DNA of 64,000 nucleotides from Streptomyces xiaopingdaonensis (GCF_000262345.1 NZ_AJTQ01000062.1:1-64000), one strand, 5' to 3'. Counted from the stretch's first letter, positions 46,196 to 55,129 are shown. Numbers and translations: made by a program. The notes: a model not told the origin generated them from the letters alone.

Positions 46196-46245
46196 TGCGA
46201 ATGCCCCATACGTCCGCCCAAACCCGCCGCACGGCAGGAGCCCCG

Positions 46246-46866
46246 ATGACACCGCCCACCGCGCCCCGTACGAGCCAGGAGGTGCGCCGACGGCTGCAGG
46301 AGGCCGCGGCCGAGCTGATCGCCGAGCTCGGCTGGGGCGCGGTCAGCACCCGCACGGTCGCCGGCCGCGCCCGAGTCGGCCCCGGACTGGTGCACTACCA
46401 CTTCGACTCCCTCCAGGACCTGCTCAGGCAGGCGACGGTCGGCGTGATGCGCAGACTGACGGGCGAGCTGACCGCTCTGCTCGATGACGCCGGGACACCC
46501 GAGGAGGGCCTGGAGCGGATCGTGGGTGCGCTGTTCGGCTACGCGCCCGAGGACCCCGACTCGCTGCTGTTCATCGAGGCGTACCTGGCCGCCACCCGCG
46601 ATGAGGAACTGCGCCGCGCCCTCGGCGAGGTCATGGGCGAGGCCGCCGCCCCGCTGGCGCGGTGGCTGGCCGAGCGCTGCGTGCCCGCCGCTGAGGAGAC
46701 GGCGACGGTGCTGTTCGCCGCCCTCGACGGCCTGATGCTCTACCGCTCCCTGCACCCCGGCCTCACCGCCGAGGACGTCCTGCCCGTACTCGCCCGCACC
46801 CTCCACACACCAGCCGGGCAACCGCCCGGAAAGCAGCATGCAACGGAAGAGAGGCACCGCACATGA
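46246..46866 (+). CDS. TetR-family transcriptional regulator
   Basis: This is a 206-residue protein. The N-terminal TetR HTH is RRRLQEAAAELIAELGWGAVSTRTVAGRARVGPGLVHYHFDSLQDLLRQA; the C-terminal ligand domain is helical (EEGLERIVGALFGYAPEDPDSLLFIEAYLAATRDEELRRALGEVM). ATG 46246 has AGGAG six bases upstream. The gene overlaps the FAD monooxygenase start by four bases (ATGA), so regulator and enzyme are one operon, probably autoregulated through the palindrome upstream and induced by the enzyme's substrate. Confidence 0.92.
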   Translation: MTPPTAPRTSQEVRRRLQEAAAELIAELGWGAVSTRTVAGRARVGPGLVHYHFDSLQDLLRQATVGVMRRLTGELTALLDDAGTPEEGLERIVGALFGYAPEDPDSLLFIEAYLAATRDEELRRALGEVMGEAAAPLARWLAERCVPAAEETATVLFAALDGLMLYRSLHPGLTAEDVLPVLARTLHTPAGQPPGKQHATEERHRT

Positions 46867-48047
46867 AGGCCGTGATCTGCGGAGCCGGAATCACCGGACT
46901 CGCCCTCGCACACCGCCTCCATGCCCTGGGCTGGGAGGTGACCGTGCTGGAGAAGGCGCCCGGGCCCCGCACCCAGGGCTACATGATCGACTTCTTCGGC
47001 CCCGGCTACGACGCCCTGGAGGCCATGGACCTGCTGCCGCGGGTACAGAAGAGCAGCTACCGCATCGAGGAGGCCAGCTTCCTCGATGCGACGGGCAGGC
47101 GCCGCGCCGGGTTGAAGTACGGTCAGTTCACGAAGGTCACGGGCGGCAGGATGTTCAGCATCATGCGCCCCGACCTGGAGCAGGCACTGCGCGAACAGCT
47201 CAGCGACAGCGTCGAGTTGCGTTTCTCCACCGGACCCGCGGCCCTCACCGAGACCGGCCAGGGCGTACGGGTGGAGCTGAGCGACGGCAGCGCACTGCAG
47301 GCGGACCTCCTGGTGGGCACCGACGGCATCCACTCCACCGTGCGCGAGCTGGCCTTCGGGCCCGAGGAGCGCTACCTGCGCCATCTGGGCTTCCACACCG
47401 CCGCCTTCACCTTCCGCGACCCAGAGCTGCACGAGCGGGTGCGGGGCGGCTTCTTCCTCACCGACACCATCGGGCGGCAGATGGGCTTCTACGGCCTGCG
47501 CGACGGACTCGTGGCCGCCTTCGCCGTACACCGCACGCAGGAGACCACGCTGCCCCGCGACGCCCGCGAGGCGCTGCGGCACGAATACGGCACCCTGGGC
47601 TGGATAGTGCCCCGCGTCCTGGCCAACTGCCCGCCGCACCAGGAGGTCTACTACGACCACGTCGCCCAGACCACCGTGCCCCACTGGAGCCGGGGCCGCA
47701 CCGTCCTGGTCGGCGACGCCTGCTACGCGGTCTCCCTGCTCGCCGGCCAAGGCGCCTCCCTCGGCATCGCCGGCGCCTACGTCCTGGCCGAACAGCTCGC
47801 CCGCCACGCCACCCTCGACCAGGGCCTGGAGGCGTACGAGCGGACGTGGCGCCCGATAGCGGAGGAGAAACAGCAGGTGGCACGCAGCGGGGCCCGCTGG
47901 TTTCTGCCCGCCTCCCCACTCCAGCTACGGGCACGCCACATCATGATGAAGCTCTCCCGCATCCCCGGCGTGGACCACCGCATCGCCGCCGCACTGGTCG
48001 GCAAGACCACAGGGGTGGTCCCCGAACTCGCCGCCGCACACCGGTAG
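46863..48047 (+). CDS. FAD-dependent aromatic/antibiotic monooxygenase
   Basis: This is a 394-residue class A flavoprotein monooxygenase. The dinucleotide fold GAGITGLALAHRLHALGWEVTVLEKAP opens it; the DG motif is ADLLVGTDGIHSTVREL; the GD motif is RTVLVGDACYAVSLLAGQGASLGIAGAYVLAEQL, reminiscent of TetX and related drug-hydroxylating enzymes. It uses NADPH and O2 to hydroxylate a substrate, often an aromatic polyketide or antibiotic. Co-transcribed with a TetR regulator. The combination suggests inducible modification or detoxification of a small molecule; the substrate is unknown. Confidence 0.92.
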   Translation: MKAVICGAGITGLALAHRLHALGWEVTVLEKAPGPRTQGYMIDFFGPGYDALEAMDLLPRVQKSSYRIEEASFLDATGRRRAGLKYGQFTKVTGGRMFSIMRPDLEQALREQLSDSVELRFSTGPAALTETGQGVRVELSDGSALQADLLVGTDGIHSTVRELAFGPEERYLRHLGFHTAAFTFRDPELHERVRGGFFLTDTIGRQMGFYGLRDGLVAAFAVHRTQETTLPRDAREALRHEYGTLGWIVPRVLANCPPHQEVYYDHVAQTTVPHWSRGRTVLVGDACYAVSLLAGQGASLGIAGAYVLAEQLARHATLDQGLEAYERTWRPIAEEKQQVARSGARWFLPASPLQLRARHIMMKLSRIPGVDHRIAAALVGKTTGVVPELAAAHR

Positions 48048-48309
48048 CTGCCCACCGGTCGTTGTCGCCCCGGTTCTCGGCCCGCTCCGGCGAACCAGCG
48101 CGATCCGAGAACCGCGTCGCCTCCACGGGGCCCCCGGGAGCCCCTGCGGAGGCTGGCCTTCCGAGCACTCTGCCGAACCGAGAACGTTGGCAGCCGTGTA
48201 CCCACGCACACATCGCTCAGGCACGGATGCGCCGCTGCCCGCAAACCCAGCACCTCTCCTGGGCACACAGTGCGATCGCCCGCACCCGGTCCGGACGCTT
48301 GCGCGGCCT
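48048..48309. other. Gene-free stretch before the IS remnant
   Basis: No supported gene. The stretch contains frames without ribosome binding sites or family resemblance on both strands. It may include decayed 3' sequence of the neighbouring transposase remnant, but I could not align it. Confidence 0.4.
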
Positions 48310-48898
48310 CCCGAGTCCCGGCCGAGGCACCCTGACCGCTTCCAGGACGGGCTCGAACTGCGGGAGTCGCCGCGCTGCCCGGCTGTGATCACGATTGGCA
48401 GGGGTTTTTGTCCCTGCTCCACCGCCAGGTGAACCTTGATGGTCAGCCCGCCCCGGGAGCGTCCGAGTCCGTGGTCGGCCGGCTCGAGGGCAATCCCTCC
48501 CGGCGGCTCCTTTTGCAGGTCCCCCTCTTCACCGCTCCGGCGGCGTGCTGGTGGGCCCGGCAGACGGTGGCATCGACGCTCACGTCCCAGGTGATCAGGC
48601 CCTTCGCATCAACCTGGGCCTGAAGTTGGGTGTCGATCCGGGCCGAGGTGCCGTTCCGCTGCCACCGCCGGAACAGGTCGTAGACCCGGTCCCACGGTTC
48701 GTAGCGCTCCGGCACATCCCGCCAGGGAGCACCAGTCCGGGTCCGCCACCGTATGCCGTCCATCAACTGCCGCCGCGTCCACACCGCCGGACAGCCCGGC
48801 TTGATGCCTTGCGGCAGCAACCTCTCCAACCGAGCCCACTGCTCACGCAGTCGCCGACACTGCGGCTGCCGAACGTCTCCCACGCCTCGCGCCACCAC
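48310..48898 (-). pseudogene. IS5-family transposase remnant
   Basis: The minus strand encodes EQWARLERLLPQGIKPGCPAVWTRRQLMDGIRWRTRTGAPWRDVPERYEPWDRVYDLFRRWQRNGTSARI, the N-terminal region (DUF4096) of IS5-type transposases, then WDVSVDATVCRAHQHAAG with the first catalytic Asp. Frame is lost after about residue 135; a short piece with family resemblance (AVEQGQKPLPIVITAGQRGDS) continues in another frame near 48350-48430, and the DDE C-terminal part with the remaining catalytic residues is not found. Inverted terminal repeats were not identified. An inactive, truncated element. Confidence 0.85.
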
Positions 48899-49108
48899 AT
48901 GAACTGAATCGTCCGATATGCACCTTCAGGGGAGAAAAGCATTGTGTGCAAATCGAAACGAATCTGTTTGACTCGACGTGTTCTTGAACCTTCACCGCCA
49001 TAGCTGCGTCATACGGGACACGAACACGGGAGCAAGAGCGCGGATTCATCCAGCCGAGTGCAGGCGCCCGTGTGACGAAATGCACGAGCGAAGAACGGAC
49101 AGCGCACC

Positions 49109-49996
49109 ATGGGTCGCCACCGACGAATAACCAACACCTCGCGCAGCGCGCTGACTTCGAAGGCAGTGCTTGCCGCGGGGGTTCTCATACCGACGATCGC
49201 CTCGGTGGGATCGGCCCACGCAGCCACCCCGCAGGCCGCGGTCTGCACCTCGGACAGTCCGGAACTCGCCGAGCAGCTGACCGAGGACATCAACTCGGCG
49301 CTGGAGGACTCCGCCAACACCACGTCGGTCAGCCTCCACGACCGCACCACGAACACCACCTGCACCGTGGATGCGGACCGCAACTACGACTCCGCCAGCA
49401 CGGTGAAGGTGGCGGTCCTCTCCACGCTGCTGTGGGACGCGCAGAAGGACGGCCGCGCCCTGACGGCGAAGGAGAAGGAGCTCGCCACCGAAATGATCAC
49501 GAAGTCCGACAACGACGCCACCACTGCACTGTGGAAGCAGCTCGGACCGGACAAGATCAACGGATTCCTCCAGGCCGCGGGCATGACCAACACGACCCTC
49601 GACCCCGACCTGGCCTGGGGGCTCACCCAGGTCAACGCCAACGAACAGGAAAAGCTCCTGCATCTGGTGACGCACGCGAACCCGGTGCTCAGCGACGATT
49701 CACGCGCCTACATCCTCAAGCTCACCGGCGCTGTCATCCCCTCCCAGCGCTGGGGCACCCCGGCAGGCGCTCCGGAGGAAGCCGAGACGCACGTGAAGAA
49801 CGGCTGGCTGGAACGGGACTCGAACGGCTGGCGCGTACACAGCCTCGGGGCGTTCACCGGTGCCGGCCACGACTACACGATCTCCGTGCTCTCGCAGGAC
49901 AACAAGACGATGGACGACGGCATCGACAGCATCGAGACCATCGCCCGCGCAGTCCACAAGGACCTCAACTCCCCCGCCTTCCACACCCTGCGGTAA
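49109..49996 (+). CDS. Exported beta-lactamase-like serine hydrolase
   Basis: This is a 295-residue protein with a signal peptide (TSKAVLAAGVLIPTIASVGSAHA, cleavage near 39). Mature fold is class A beta-lactamase/DD-peptidase-like: SASTVKVAV contains the SxxK active site, SDNDATTAL is the SDN loop, and KNGW stands where KTG is expected. The Glu of the omega loop (ExxxN) that deacylates class A enzymes is not evident in LDPDLAWGLTQVNA. It may therefore be a penicillin-binding or esterase-type protein rather than a true beta-lactamase. Single gene; upstream GAAGAACGGA is a weak ribosome site. Confidence 0.85.
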   Translation: MGRHRRITNTSRSALTSKAVLAAGVLIPTIASVGSAHAATPQAAVCTSDSPELAEQLTEDINSALEDSANTTSVSLHDRTTNTTCTVDADRNYDSASTVKVAVLSTLLWDAQKDGRALTAKEKELATEMITKSDNDATTALWKQLGPDKINGFLQAAGMTNTTLDPDLAWGLTQVNANEQEKLLHLVTHANPVLSDDSRAYILKLTGAVIPSQRWGTPAGAPEEAETHVKNGWLERDSNGWRVHSLGAFTGAGHDYTISVLSQDNKTMDDGIDSIETIARAVHKDLNSPAFHTLR

Positions 49997-50351
49997 AACC
50001 TGCGCACCTCCGCGCATCCGCCTCCACCTTCCCGGTGGCCCGCGATGGGGCGCCTGGCCTCCGGGGTCGGTACGGCGTTTCCCCCAGTCGCACGCATGGC
50101 CTGGGATATCACCGGCTCCCGAGGCATTCGACAGACCGCTGATCAGTGAGGTGACCACCGGCCTTTTCGCAGGCCGGGAGGCTCTCCGTGGCGTGGGTAC
50201 GGCGATCGGTGTCGTGGGGCGGCCGGGCAATTGTCGGCACCTGGCAGTCGGCGCCCCAGGGGATGTGCGCGCAACTGCCGTCTCGGTGGGCCAGCCGGTC
50301 ACCGAGCGTACTGCGTACGGGGATTCCCGGATCAGCGTGGGCCACGAACGG
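49997..50351. other. Gene-free stretch between converging genes
   Basis: About 355 bases lie between the serine hydrolase and TetR genes, which converge. A plus-strand frame (about 50110-50357) reads through but has no ribosome binding site or recognisable family. No strong terminator hairpin was identified. Confidence 0.45.
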
Positions 50352-50984
50352 CTATGACGCAGTGTCAGTACCGGTGTGCTCGCCCACCAGCGGCCGAAGC
50401 GCATCGGTGATCAGGTCGAGTAGGCGAGCCGTTCGGTCCGGGTCGTCGCCGGGGGCCGTGGCGAGGAAGGTGCCGAGCAGCATTGTGGTCACGTCGTCGG
50501 GGTCGATGTCCGGGCGGAGCGAGTGGGTTCGGGCTCCGGCCGTGAGGATGGTCGTTATCGCGGCGGTGAGGCGTTCGCGGGTGGCCGGGGTGGCGATGGT
50601 GCCCGCGGACCAGCCGGCGCGGAGGGTGGCGATGATGGTGCGCTTGGTGGTGACGAACGCCGCGTAGCGGTCCATCCATGCTCGTAGTGCGGCCGGAGGC
50701 GGCAGTTCGGAGAGCAGCGTGTGGGCGCTGGTGGTGACGTCGTCCAACTCGGCGGCGTAGACGGCTTCGACGAGTGCTTCGCGGGTGGGGAAGTGGCGGT
50801 AGAGGGTGCCGATGCCGACGCCGGCCTCGCGGGCGACGGTCTCCAGCGCGACCGTGTCGTCGGCGGTGGCGAACACGGTGCGGGCGGCGGTGAGGAGTTT
50901 CTCGCGGTTGCGCCGGGCGTCGGCCCGGGCGGGGGCGCCCGGGCCGGGTGTGCGAGCGGAAGGCGGTGGCTCGGTCGTACTCAA
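50352..50984 (-). CDS. TetR-family regulator, divergent from aldo/keto reductase
   Basis: This is a 210-residue regulator. The HTH is RADARRNREKLLTAARTVFATADDTVALETVAREAGVGIGTLYRHFPTREALVEAVYAAELDDV, the AcrR/SbtR subgroup, and the C-terminal half is helical with AALRAWMDRYAAFVTTKRTIIATL. It probably represses itself and the divergent reductase gene through two 16-base palindromes in the 80-base spacer. The ligand is unknown, perhaps a carbonyl compound that the reductase acts on. Confidence 0.92.
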   Translation of the reverse strand: MSTTEPPPSARTPGPGAPARADARRNREKLLTAARTVFATADDTVALETVAREAGVGIGTLYRHFPTREALVEAVYAAELDDVTTSAHTLLSELPPPAALRAWMDRYAAFVTTKRTIIATLRAGWSAGTIATPATRERLTAAITTILTAGARTHSLRPDIDPDDVTTMLLGTFLATAPGDDPDRTARLLDLITDALRPLVGEHTGTDTAS

Positions 50985-50985
50985 A

Positions 50986-51034
50986 ACGGAGGCTCCTCCG
51001 GTAGTCTGGGCCGCTTAACGGAGGCTCCTCCGTT
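50986..51034. promoter_or_regulatory. Twin palindromic operators between tetR and aldo/keto reductase
   Basis: ACGGAGGCTCCTCCGG (50986-51001) and ACGGAGGCTCCTCCGT (51018-51033, extended by A/T to 18 bases) are near-identical palindromes whose starts are 32 bases apart, three helical turns. Each has ACGGAGG/CCTCCGT arms around CT. The first ends one base inside the promoter of the regulator, the second abuts the reductase leader. Confidence 0.88.
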
Positions 51035-51064
51035 TGTCTCAGCGTCTCACGAGAACGGCAGTTC

Positions 51065-52006
51065 ATGATGTCCTCCACCTCTCACTCCGAGTCCACGTCC
51101 ACCGGAGCGTCCCGCGCGGGCGGGGCCGGCCTGCTCGCGGGCCGCACCGTCTCGCGCGTCGGCTTCGGGGCCATGCAGTTGGAACGCCTCAAGGACGACC
51201 GCGGCGCCGCCCTCGGCATCCTGCGCCGTGCGGTCGAGCTCGGTGTCGACCACATCGACACCGCCCAGTTCTACGGAAACCGCTTCGCCAACGAGGCCAT
51301 CCGCGAGGCAGTACGCGACGAGGACGGTGTTCTCGTCGTCAGCAAGGTCGGCGCCACCCCGGATCCCGGCGGGCCGTACCCGATGCGTCTTGCCCAGCGG
51401 CCCGAAGAGCTGCGCACCGGTGTCGAGGACAACCTCGCCAGTCTCGGACTCGAGCAGATCCCGCTGGTCAACCTGCGCCGCGCCGTCCACGGCCCCGGTC
51501 TCCGCGCCGAGGGTGAGCAGCTCGTCGACATCGACGACCAGCTCGCCGAGATGGCCGCCCTGCGCGACGAGGGCAAGATCGGCGCGATCGGGATCAGCAA
51601 CGTCGGCATGGACGAGCTGCGCTGCGCGCTCCCGGTCGGTCTGGGCTGCGTGCAGAACGCCTACAGCCTGGTCTCGCGCGACGACGAGGACATGCTCCGG
51701 CTCTGCCTGGCCGAGAACATCGCCTGGGTTCCGTACTTCCCTCTCGGCAGCGCCTTCCCCGGCATGCCGAAGGTGACCGACGAGCCCGCCGTCCTCGCCG
51801 CCGCTCGGTCCCTGGGTCGTACCCCCTCGCAGATCGGGCTGGCCTGGCTGCTCCACCACGCCCCCAACGTGCTTCTCATCCCGGGCACCGCCAACCCCGA
51901 GCACCTGGAGGCCAACGTGACGGCAGGCGAGATCGCCCTCGACGGCGAGACCCTCGCCGCGCTCGATGCCGTCCCCTCGCGGTCCGGGGACATCGTCGCC
52001 GACTGA
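51065..52006 (+). CDS. Aldo/keto reductase
   Basis: This is a 313-residue NADPH-dependent aldo/keto reductase TIM barrel. Motifs: GRTVSRVGFGAMQLE at strand 1, ELGVDHIDTAQFYGN with catalytic Asp and Tyr, LVVSKVGA with catalytic Lys, GKIGAIGISNVGMDEL, and the cofactor-binding LLIPGTANPEHLEANV near the end. The usual catalytic His (DxxxxHxP) after strand 4 is replaced: the sequence there is IPLVNLRRAV. This replacement occurs in some bacterial AKRs and may alter the reaction. ATG 51065 or 51068. Divergent TetR probably controls it. Confidence 0.93.
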   Translation: MMSSTSHSESTSTGASRAGGAGLLAGRTVSRVGFGAMQLERLKDDRGAALGILRRAVELGVDHIDTAQFYGNRFANEAIREAVRDEDGVLVVSKVGATPDPGGPYPMRLAQRPEELRTGVEDNLASLGLEQIPLVNLRRAVHGPGLRAEGEQLVDIDDQLAEMAALRDEGKIGAIGISNVGMDELRCALPVGLGCVQNAYSLVSRDDEDMLRLCLAENIAWVPYFPLGSAFPGMPKVTDEPAVLAAARSLGRTPSQIGLAWLLHHAPNVLLIPGTANPEHLEANVTAGEIALDGETLAALDAVPSRSGDIVAD

Positions 52007-52259
52007 GGCGCACGTCGGCCCACGGACGACGAGCCGAGGAGCAACCTCGCGCTGTCCGGACTCGCGGCTCAGGAGTTCGCCGCAGAGCTGCACTTCACCT
52101 GCGGTCGCAGCACACCCACCGGTGCCGACCCGTCGGCCGGCGCGGTAGGTGTGCAGGCGCCGTGGCGCCGGGAAGGGTCGTCGACGTGCGGCCGAGCGCC
52201 CCTCCGGACGCGCAGGAAAGCCCAACTGCCGCACCGTGGACGCGCGTTCGCCCCCGCCG

Positions 52260-53081
52260 TCAGCGCTCAGGTGCCGCGACGGCGCGCAGGAAGGCCTGGG
52301 TGAAGGTTTCCACGGCCGCCTCCGTGGTCGGGAGTTCCGCTTCGGGGACGGAGCGGTGTGCCGGGCGGAGGAGGAAGTGGAAGAGGAGCGGGCTCATCAT
52401 CTGCTGGAGGAGCAGAAGGGGAGGCAGGTCGCGGACGCGGCCGGCTGCTGCTTCGGCGGCGAGCCACCGGCCGACGCCGTCGAGTATGCGGCGGAGTATC
52501 CGCGCGGCCACGTCCTGTACGGACGGGTCGTCGGGCCGGGCGAGCACCTGCGCCAGTATGGCCGGGAGGACGCGGGGCTCGCGGTCGAGCGCTTCGGCCG
52601 CGAGGTGGTGGATGCGGCGGACCCGCTGCTCCAGGGGCTCGCCGGGGACGGCCAGCGCCTCCTCGACGTCGAGGATGGGGCTGTGCCGCTCGAAGGCCGC
52701 GAACAGCAGTTCGTCCCGGTTCCCGAAGACGGCGTAGAGGCTGTGCACCGAGCACTGCGCGGACTCCGCCACCCGCTCCAACGTCGCAGCGGCGAGGCCG
52801 TGTTCGCCGATCACCGAGGCCGCGGCGTCCACCGCACGGTCGTGCACGGACTTCTGGCCTCCGGGGTCCACGCCCCTCGCGCGTACGGCCTCGTCCAACG
52901 CGCGGCGGGATCCGCCGAGCCGGCGCATCAGGGTGCTGCGGGAGACGCCCGCCTCCTGGGCGATCGCGAGCGCCGGTACGCCGGCCACGGAGGTACCGCG
53001 GGCTTCGGCGACGCGCAGGGCGGCCTCGACGAGCTCTGCGGGTACGGAACCGCGTGCAGTTTTTTCATCATGCGTTGACAC
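52260..53081 (-). CDS. TetR-family regulator with two tandem HTH domains
   Basis: This is a 273-residue protein, longer than usual. An N-terminal HTH (about 15-68: ELVEAALRVAEARGTSVAGVPALAIAQEAGVSRSTLMRRLGGSRRALDEAV) precedes a complete second TetR HTH (about 80-130: VHDRAVDAAASVIGEHGLAAATLERVAESAQCSVHSLYAVFGNRDELLFAAFERH) and the helical ligand domain. Either HTH could bind DNA, or the first may be regulatory. It is divergent from the 337-residue membrane protein, with 105 bases between. Confidence 0.88.
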   Translation of the reverse strand: MSTHDEKTARGSVPAELVEAALRVAEARGTSVAGVPALAIAQEAGVSRSTLMRRLGGSRRALDEAVRARGVDPGGQKSVHDRAVDAAASVIGEHGLAAATLERVAESAQCSVHSLYAVFGNRDELLFAAFERHSPILDVEEALAVPGEPLEQRVRRIHHLAAEALDREPRVLPAILAQVLARPDDPSVQDVAARILRRILDGVGRWLAAEAAAGRVRDLPPLLLLQQMMSPLLFHFLLRPAHRSVPEAELPTTEAAVETFTQAFLRAVAAPER

Positions 53082-53186
53082 AGCGATAAACCTAGCCTGT
53101 ACTCATTACTCAGTCCAGCCGACTGCGCGGCGGGCTCCGTCAGTTGTGCGCCGGGGCCGGGCGCCTCCCGACAGAAGAAGGTCACC

Positions 53187-54200
53187 ATGTCCAGCCCTCC
53201 CGCAACCGACGTCGAGACGAGCACCCGAGCCCGCGGCGCGGGGGCGAAGCTGGTGGCCGTGGTCCTCGGTATGGCCGCTCTCGTCACCGTGATGCTCTGC
53301 GCCTTCGCGCTGCCGGGCGTCAACGGCGGTCCCCACGACGTGCCGATCGGCGTCGCCGGGCCGGATCAGGTGACCCGGGCCGCCGAGCAGAAGCTCGCAG
53401 GCGACGCATGGGACGTCACCGTCTACGACAGTCCCGAGGCACTCAAGTCCGCGGTCGGGGACCGGGAGATCGCCGGCGGGCTCGCCGCGAGCGCCGGGGG
53501 CATGGACGTCTACACCGCCACGGCCGGCGGCCCGATGGCGGCCGGCGCACTGACCACCGTGGGCGACGGCCTCGCCGCCCGGCAGGACGTCCGGGCCACC
53601 GTCCACGACCTGGTGCCGTTCCCCGAGGACGACCCGCGCGGGGCCGGTTTCTCGTCCGCGGCGCTGCCGTTGATCTTCGGCGGCGTCTTCCCCGCCGCCC
53701 TCCTCGGGCGCCTCTTCCGCGGACGAAAAGGGCTGGGGCCGCGGCTGGCGGGCGCGCTCCTCTTCTCGCTCGTGGCGGGGGCGGCCGTCGCCGCCGTCCT
53801 CCAGTACGGCACCGGTTCCCTGGACGGCGGTTACCGGCTCACGGCGCTGGGTCTGAGCCTGGGCGTGGCGGCGCTCTCGATCACGTTCGTCGGGCTCGAA
53901 GCACTCTTCGGACTCGTCGGCCTCGGCCTCGGGGCCGCCGTGATGATGTTCCTCGGCAACCCCCTCTCCGGGCTCGCCACCGGGCCGTACTGGCTGCCCG
54001 CCGGCTGGGCGGCGCTCGGTCAGGCCCTCCCGCCGGGGGCCTCCGGCAGCCTGCTGCGGGCGAACGCCTTCTTCGACGGCGCCGGGGCCGGCGCGCCTGC
54101 GCTCGTGCTCGGCGGGTGGGTGCTCCTCGGCGTGGTGCTCGTGCTGATCGCCCGGGGACGCGGCCCCCGGGGGGCCGACGCCCTGCCGACCGCGGGGTGA
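53187..54200 (+). CDS. Integral membrane protein of the TetR locus
   Basis: This is a 337-residue protein. It has an N-terminal span (LVAVVLGMAALVTVMLCAFALPGV), then about 115 residues predicted outside (PIGVAGPDQVTRAAEQKLAGDAWDVTVYDSPEALKSAVGDREIAGGL), a pattern like the outer domain of YhgE/Pip and ABC-2-type permeases, then about five spans (ALPLIFGGVFPAALLG, GALLFSLVAGAAVAAVL, LTALGLSLGVAALSITFVGL, FGLVGLGLGAAVMMFLG, LVLGGWVLLGVVLVLIA). No ATPase partner is adjacent. It is probably an exporter-like or ABC-2-related protein regulated by the divergent TetR. Substrate unknown. Confidence 0.8.
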   Translation: MSSPPATDVETSTRARGAGAKLVAVVLGMAALVTVMLCAFALPGVNGGPHDVPIGVAGPDQVTRAAEQKLAGDAWDVTVYDSPEALKSAVGDREIAGGLAASAGGMDVYTATAGGPMAAGALTTVGDGLAARQDVRATVHDLVPFPEDDPRGAGFSSAALPLIFGGVFPAALLGRLFRGRKGLGPRLAGALLFSLVAGAAVAAVLQYGTGSLDGGYRLTALGLSLGVAALSITFVGLEALFGLVGLGLGAAVMMFLGNPLSGLATGPYWLPAGWAALGQALPPGASGSLLRANAFFDGAGAGAPALVLGGWVLLGVVLVLIARGRGPRGADALPTAG

Positions 54201-54260
54201 CGGTCGCGGCGGACGGCACGGGAAAGGGCGGCCCGGCGCCGCAGCGAGCCGCCCCCGCGC

Positions 54261-55082
54261 TCAGGGACGCATCGCCGTGGGCTGGGCGTCGGTGCGCATC
54301 GCGGCGTCGGTGCCGCCGTCGACGAAGAGGAGCGTGCCCGTGGTGAAGCGGGCCTCGGGGCGCAGGAACTGCTCGATCCAGAAGGCGATGTCCGCCGGTT
54401 CGCCGAAGAGGCCGAGCGGCATCGGCGTCGGGAAGGCGTCCGGGTCGGGGGCGACGCCCGTGGACCCCGTCATCAGCGGGGTGACGACGGCGCCGGGTGC
54501 GATCGCGTTGAGGAGCACGCCGCGGCGGCTCCACTCCGGCGCGACGGCGGTGCGCCGGACCCAGCGGGCGAGGGCGAGCTTCGACGTCGCGTAGGCCGAG
54601 ATGCTGGGCGACGCCTCCGGCGCCTCGGCGGACATGGCGCGCTGCGCTGCAGCGGCGTGGTCGCGGGCGGCCGTCTCCGCACCGGAGAGCAGCAGGTCGA
54701 CGAGTGCGTCGTCGATCACCGGGACGGTGGTGGCGGAGTTCGAGCTGATCACGACGGCCCGCCCCGCTCCCGAGCGCTCCAGAGCCGGACGCAGGCCTTC
54801 CAACAGGCCGACAGGACCGAAGTAGTCGATCGATACGACGGCCGAGGCGTCCCGCATGTCCGGTCCGACGCCGGCGACGGCGGCGACTCCGTCCAGGGTG
54901 CCGCCGCTGAGCGAGAGGACCTCCTCGACGGCGTGCCGCCTGCCGTCCTCGGTGCCGAGGTCGGCGACGACGTCGGCGTCCCCGAGGTCGACGCCTATGA
55001 CCCGGTGGCCCGCCTCGCGGAGCCGGGCGGCGCTCGCGGCGCCCATGCCCGAAGCGGACCCGGTGACGACGTGGGTGCCCAT
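54261..55082 (-). CDS. Short-chain dehydrogenase/reductase
   Basis: This is a 273-residue classical SDR. The NAD(P) motif is VTGSASGMGAAS (about 5-16, TGxxxGxG), DLGDADVV sets cofactor preference, AAVAGVG stands for the NNAG strand, ISSNSAT has the catalytic Ser and ISAYATSKLAL the YxxxK pair, followed by LLNAIAPGAVVTPL. The layout resembles 3-alpha-hydroxysteroid dehydrogenase/carveol reductase-type SDRs. ATG 55082 has GGAGA upstream. Divergent TetR and a palindrome between the genes suggest substrate-induced control. Confidence 0.93.
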   Translation of the reverse strand: MGTHVVTGSASGMGAASAARLREAGHRVIGVDLGDADVVADLGTEDGRRHAVEEVLSLSGGTLDGVAAVAGVGPDMRDASAVVSIDYFGPVGLLEGLRPALERSGAGRAVVISSNSATTVPVIDDALVDLLLSGAETAARDHAAAAQRAMSAEAPEASPSISAYATSKLALARWVRRTAVAPEWSRRGVLLNAIAPGAVVTPLMTGSTGVAPDPDAFPTPMPLGLFGEPADIAFWIEQFLRPEARFTTGTLLFVDGGTDAAMRTDAQPTAMRP

Positions 55083-55129
55083 CGGTTCTCCTTTGCCGTG
55101 GTACGTGCGGTGCTGTTTCCAAGCATAAA

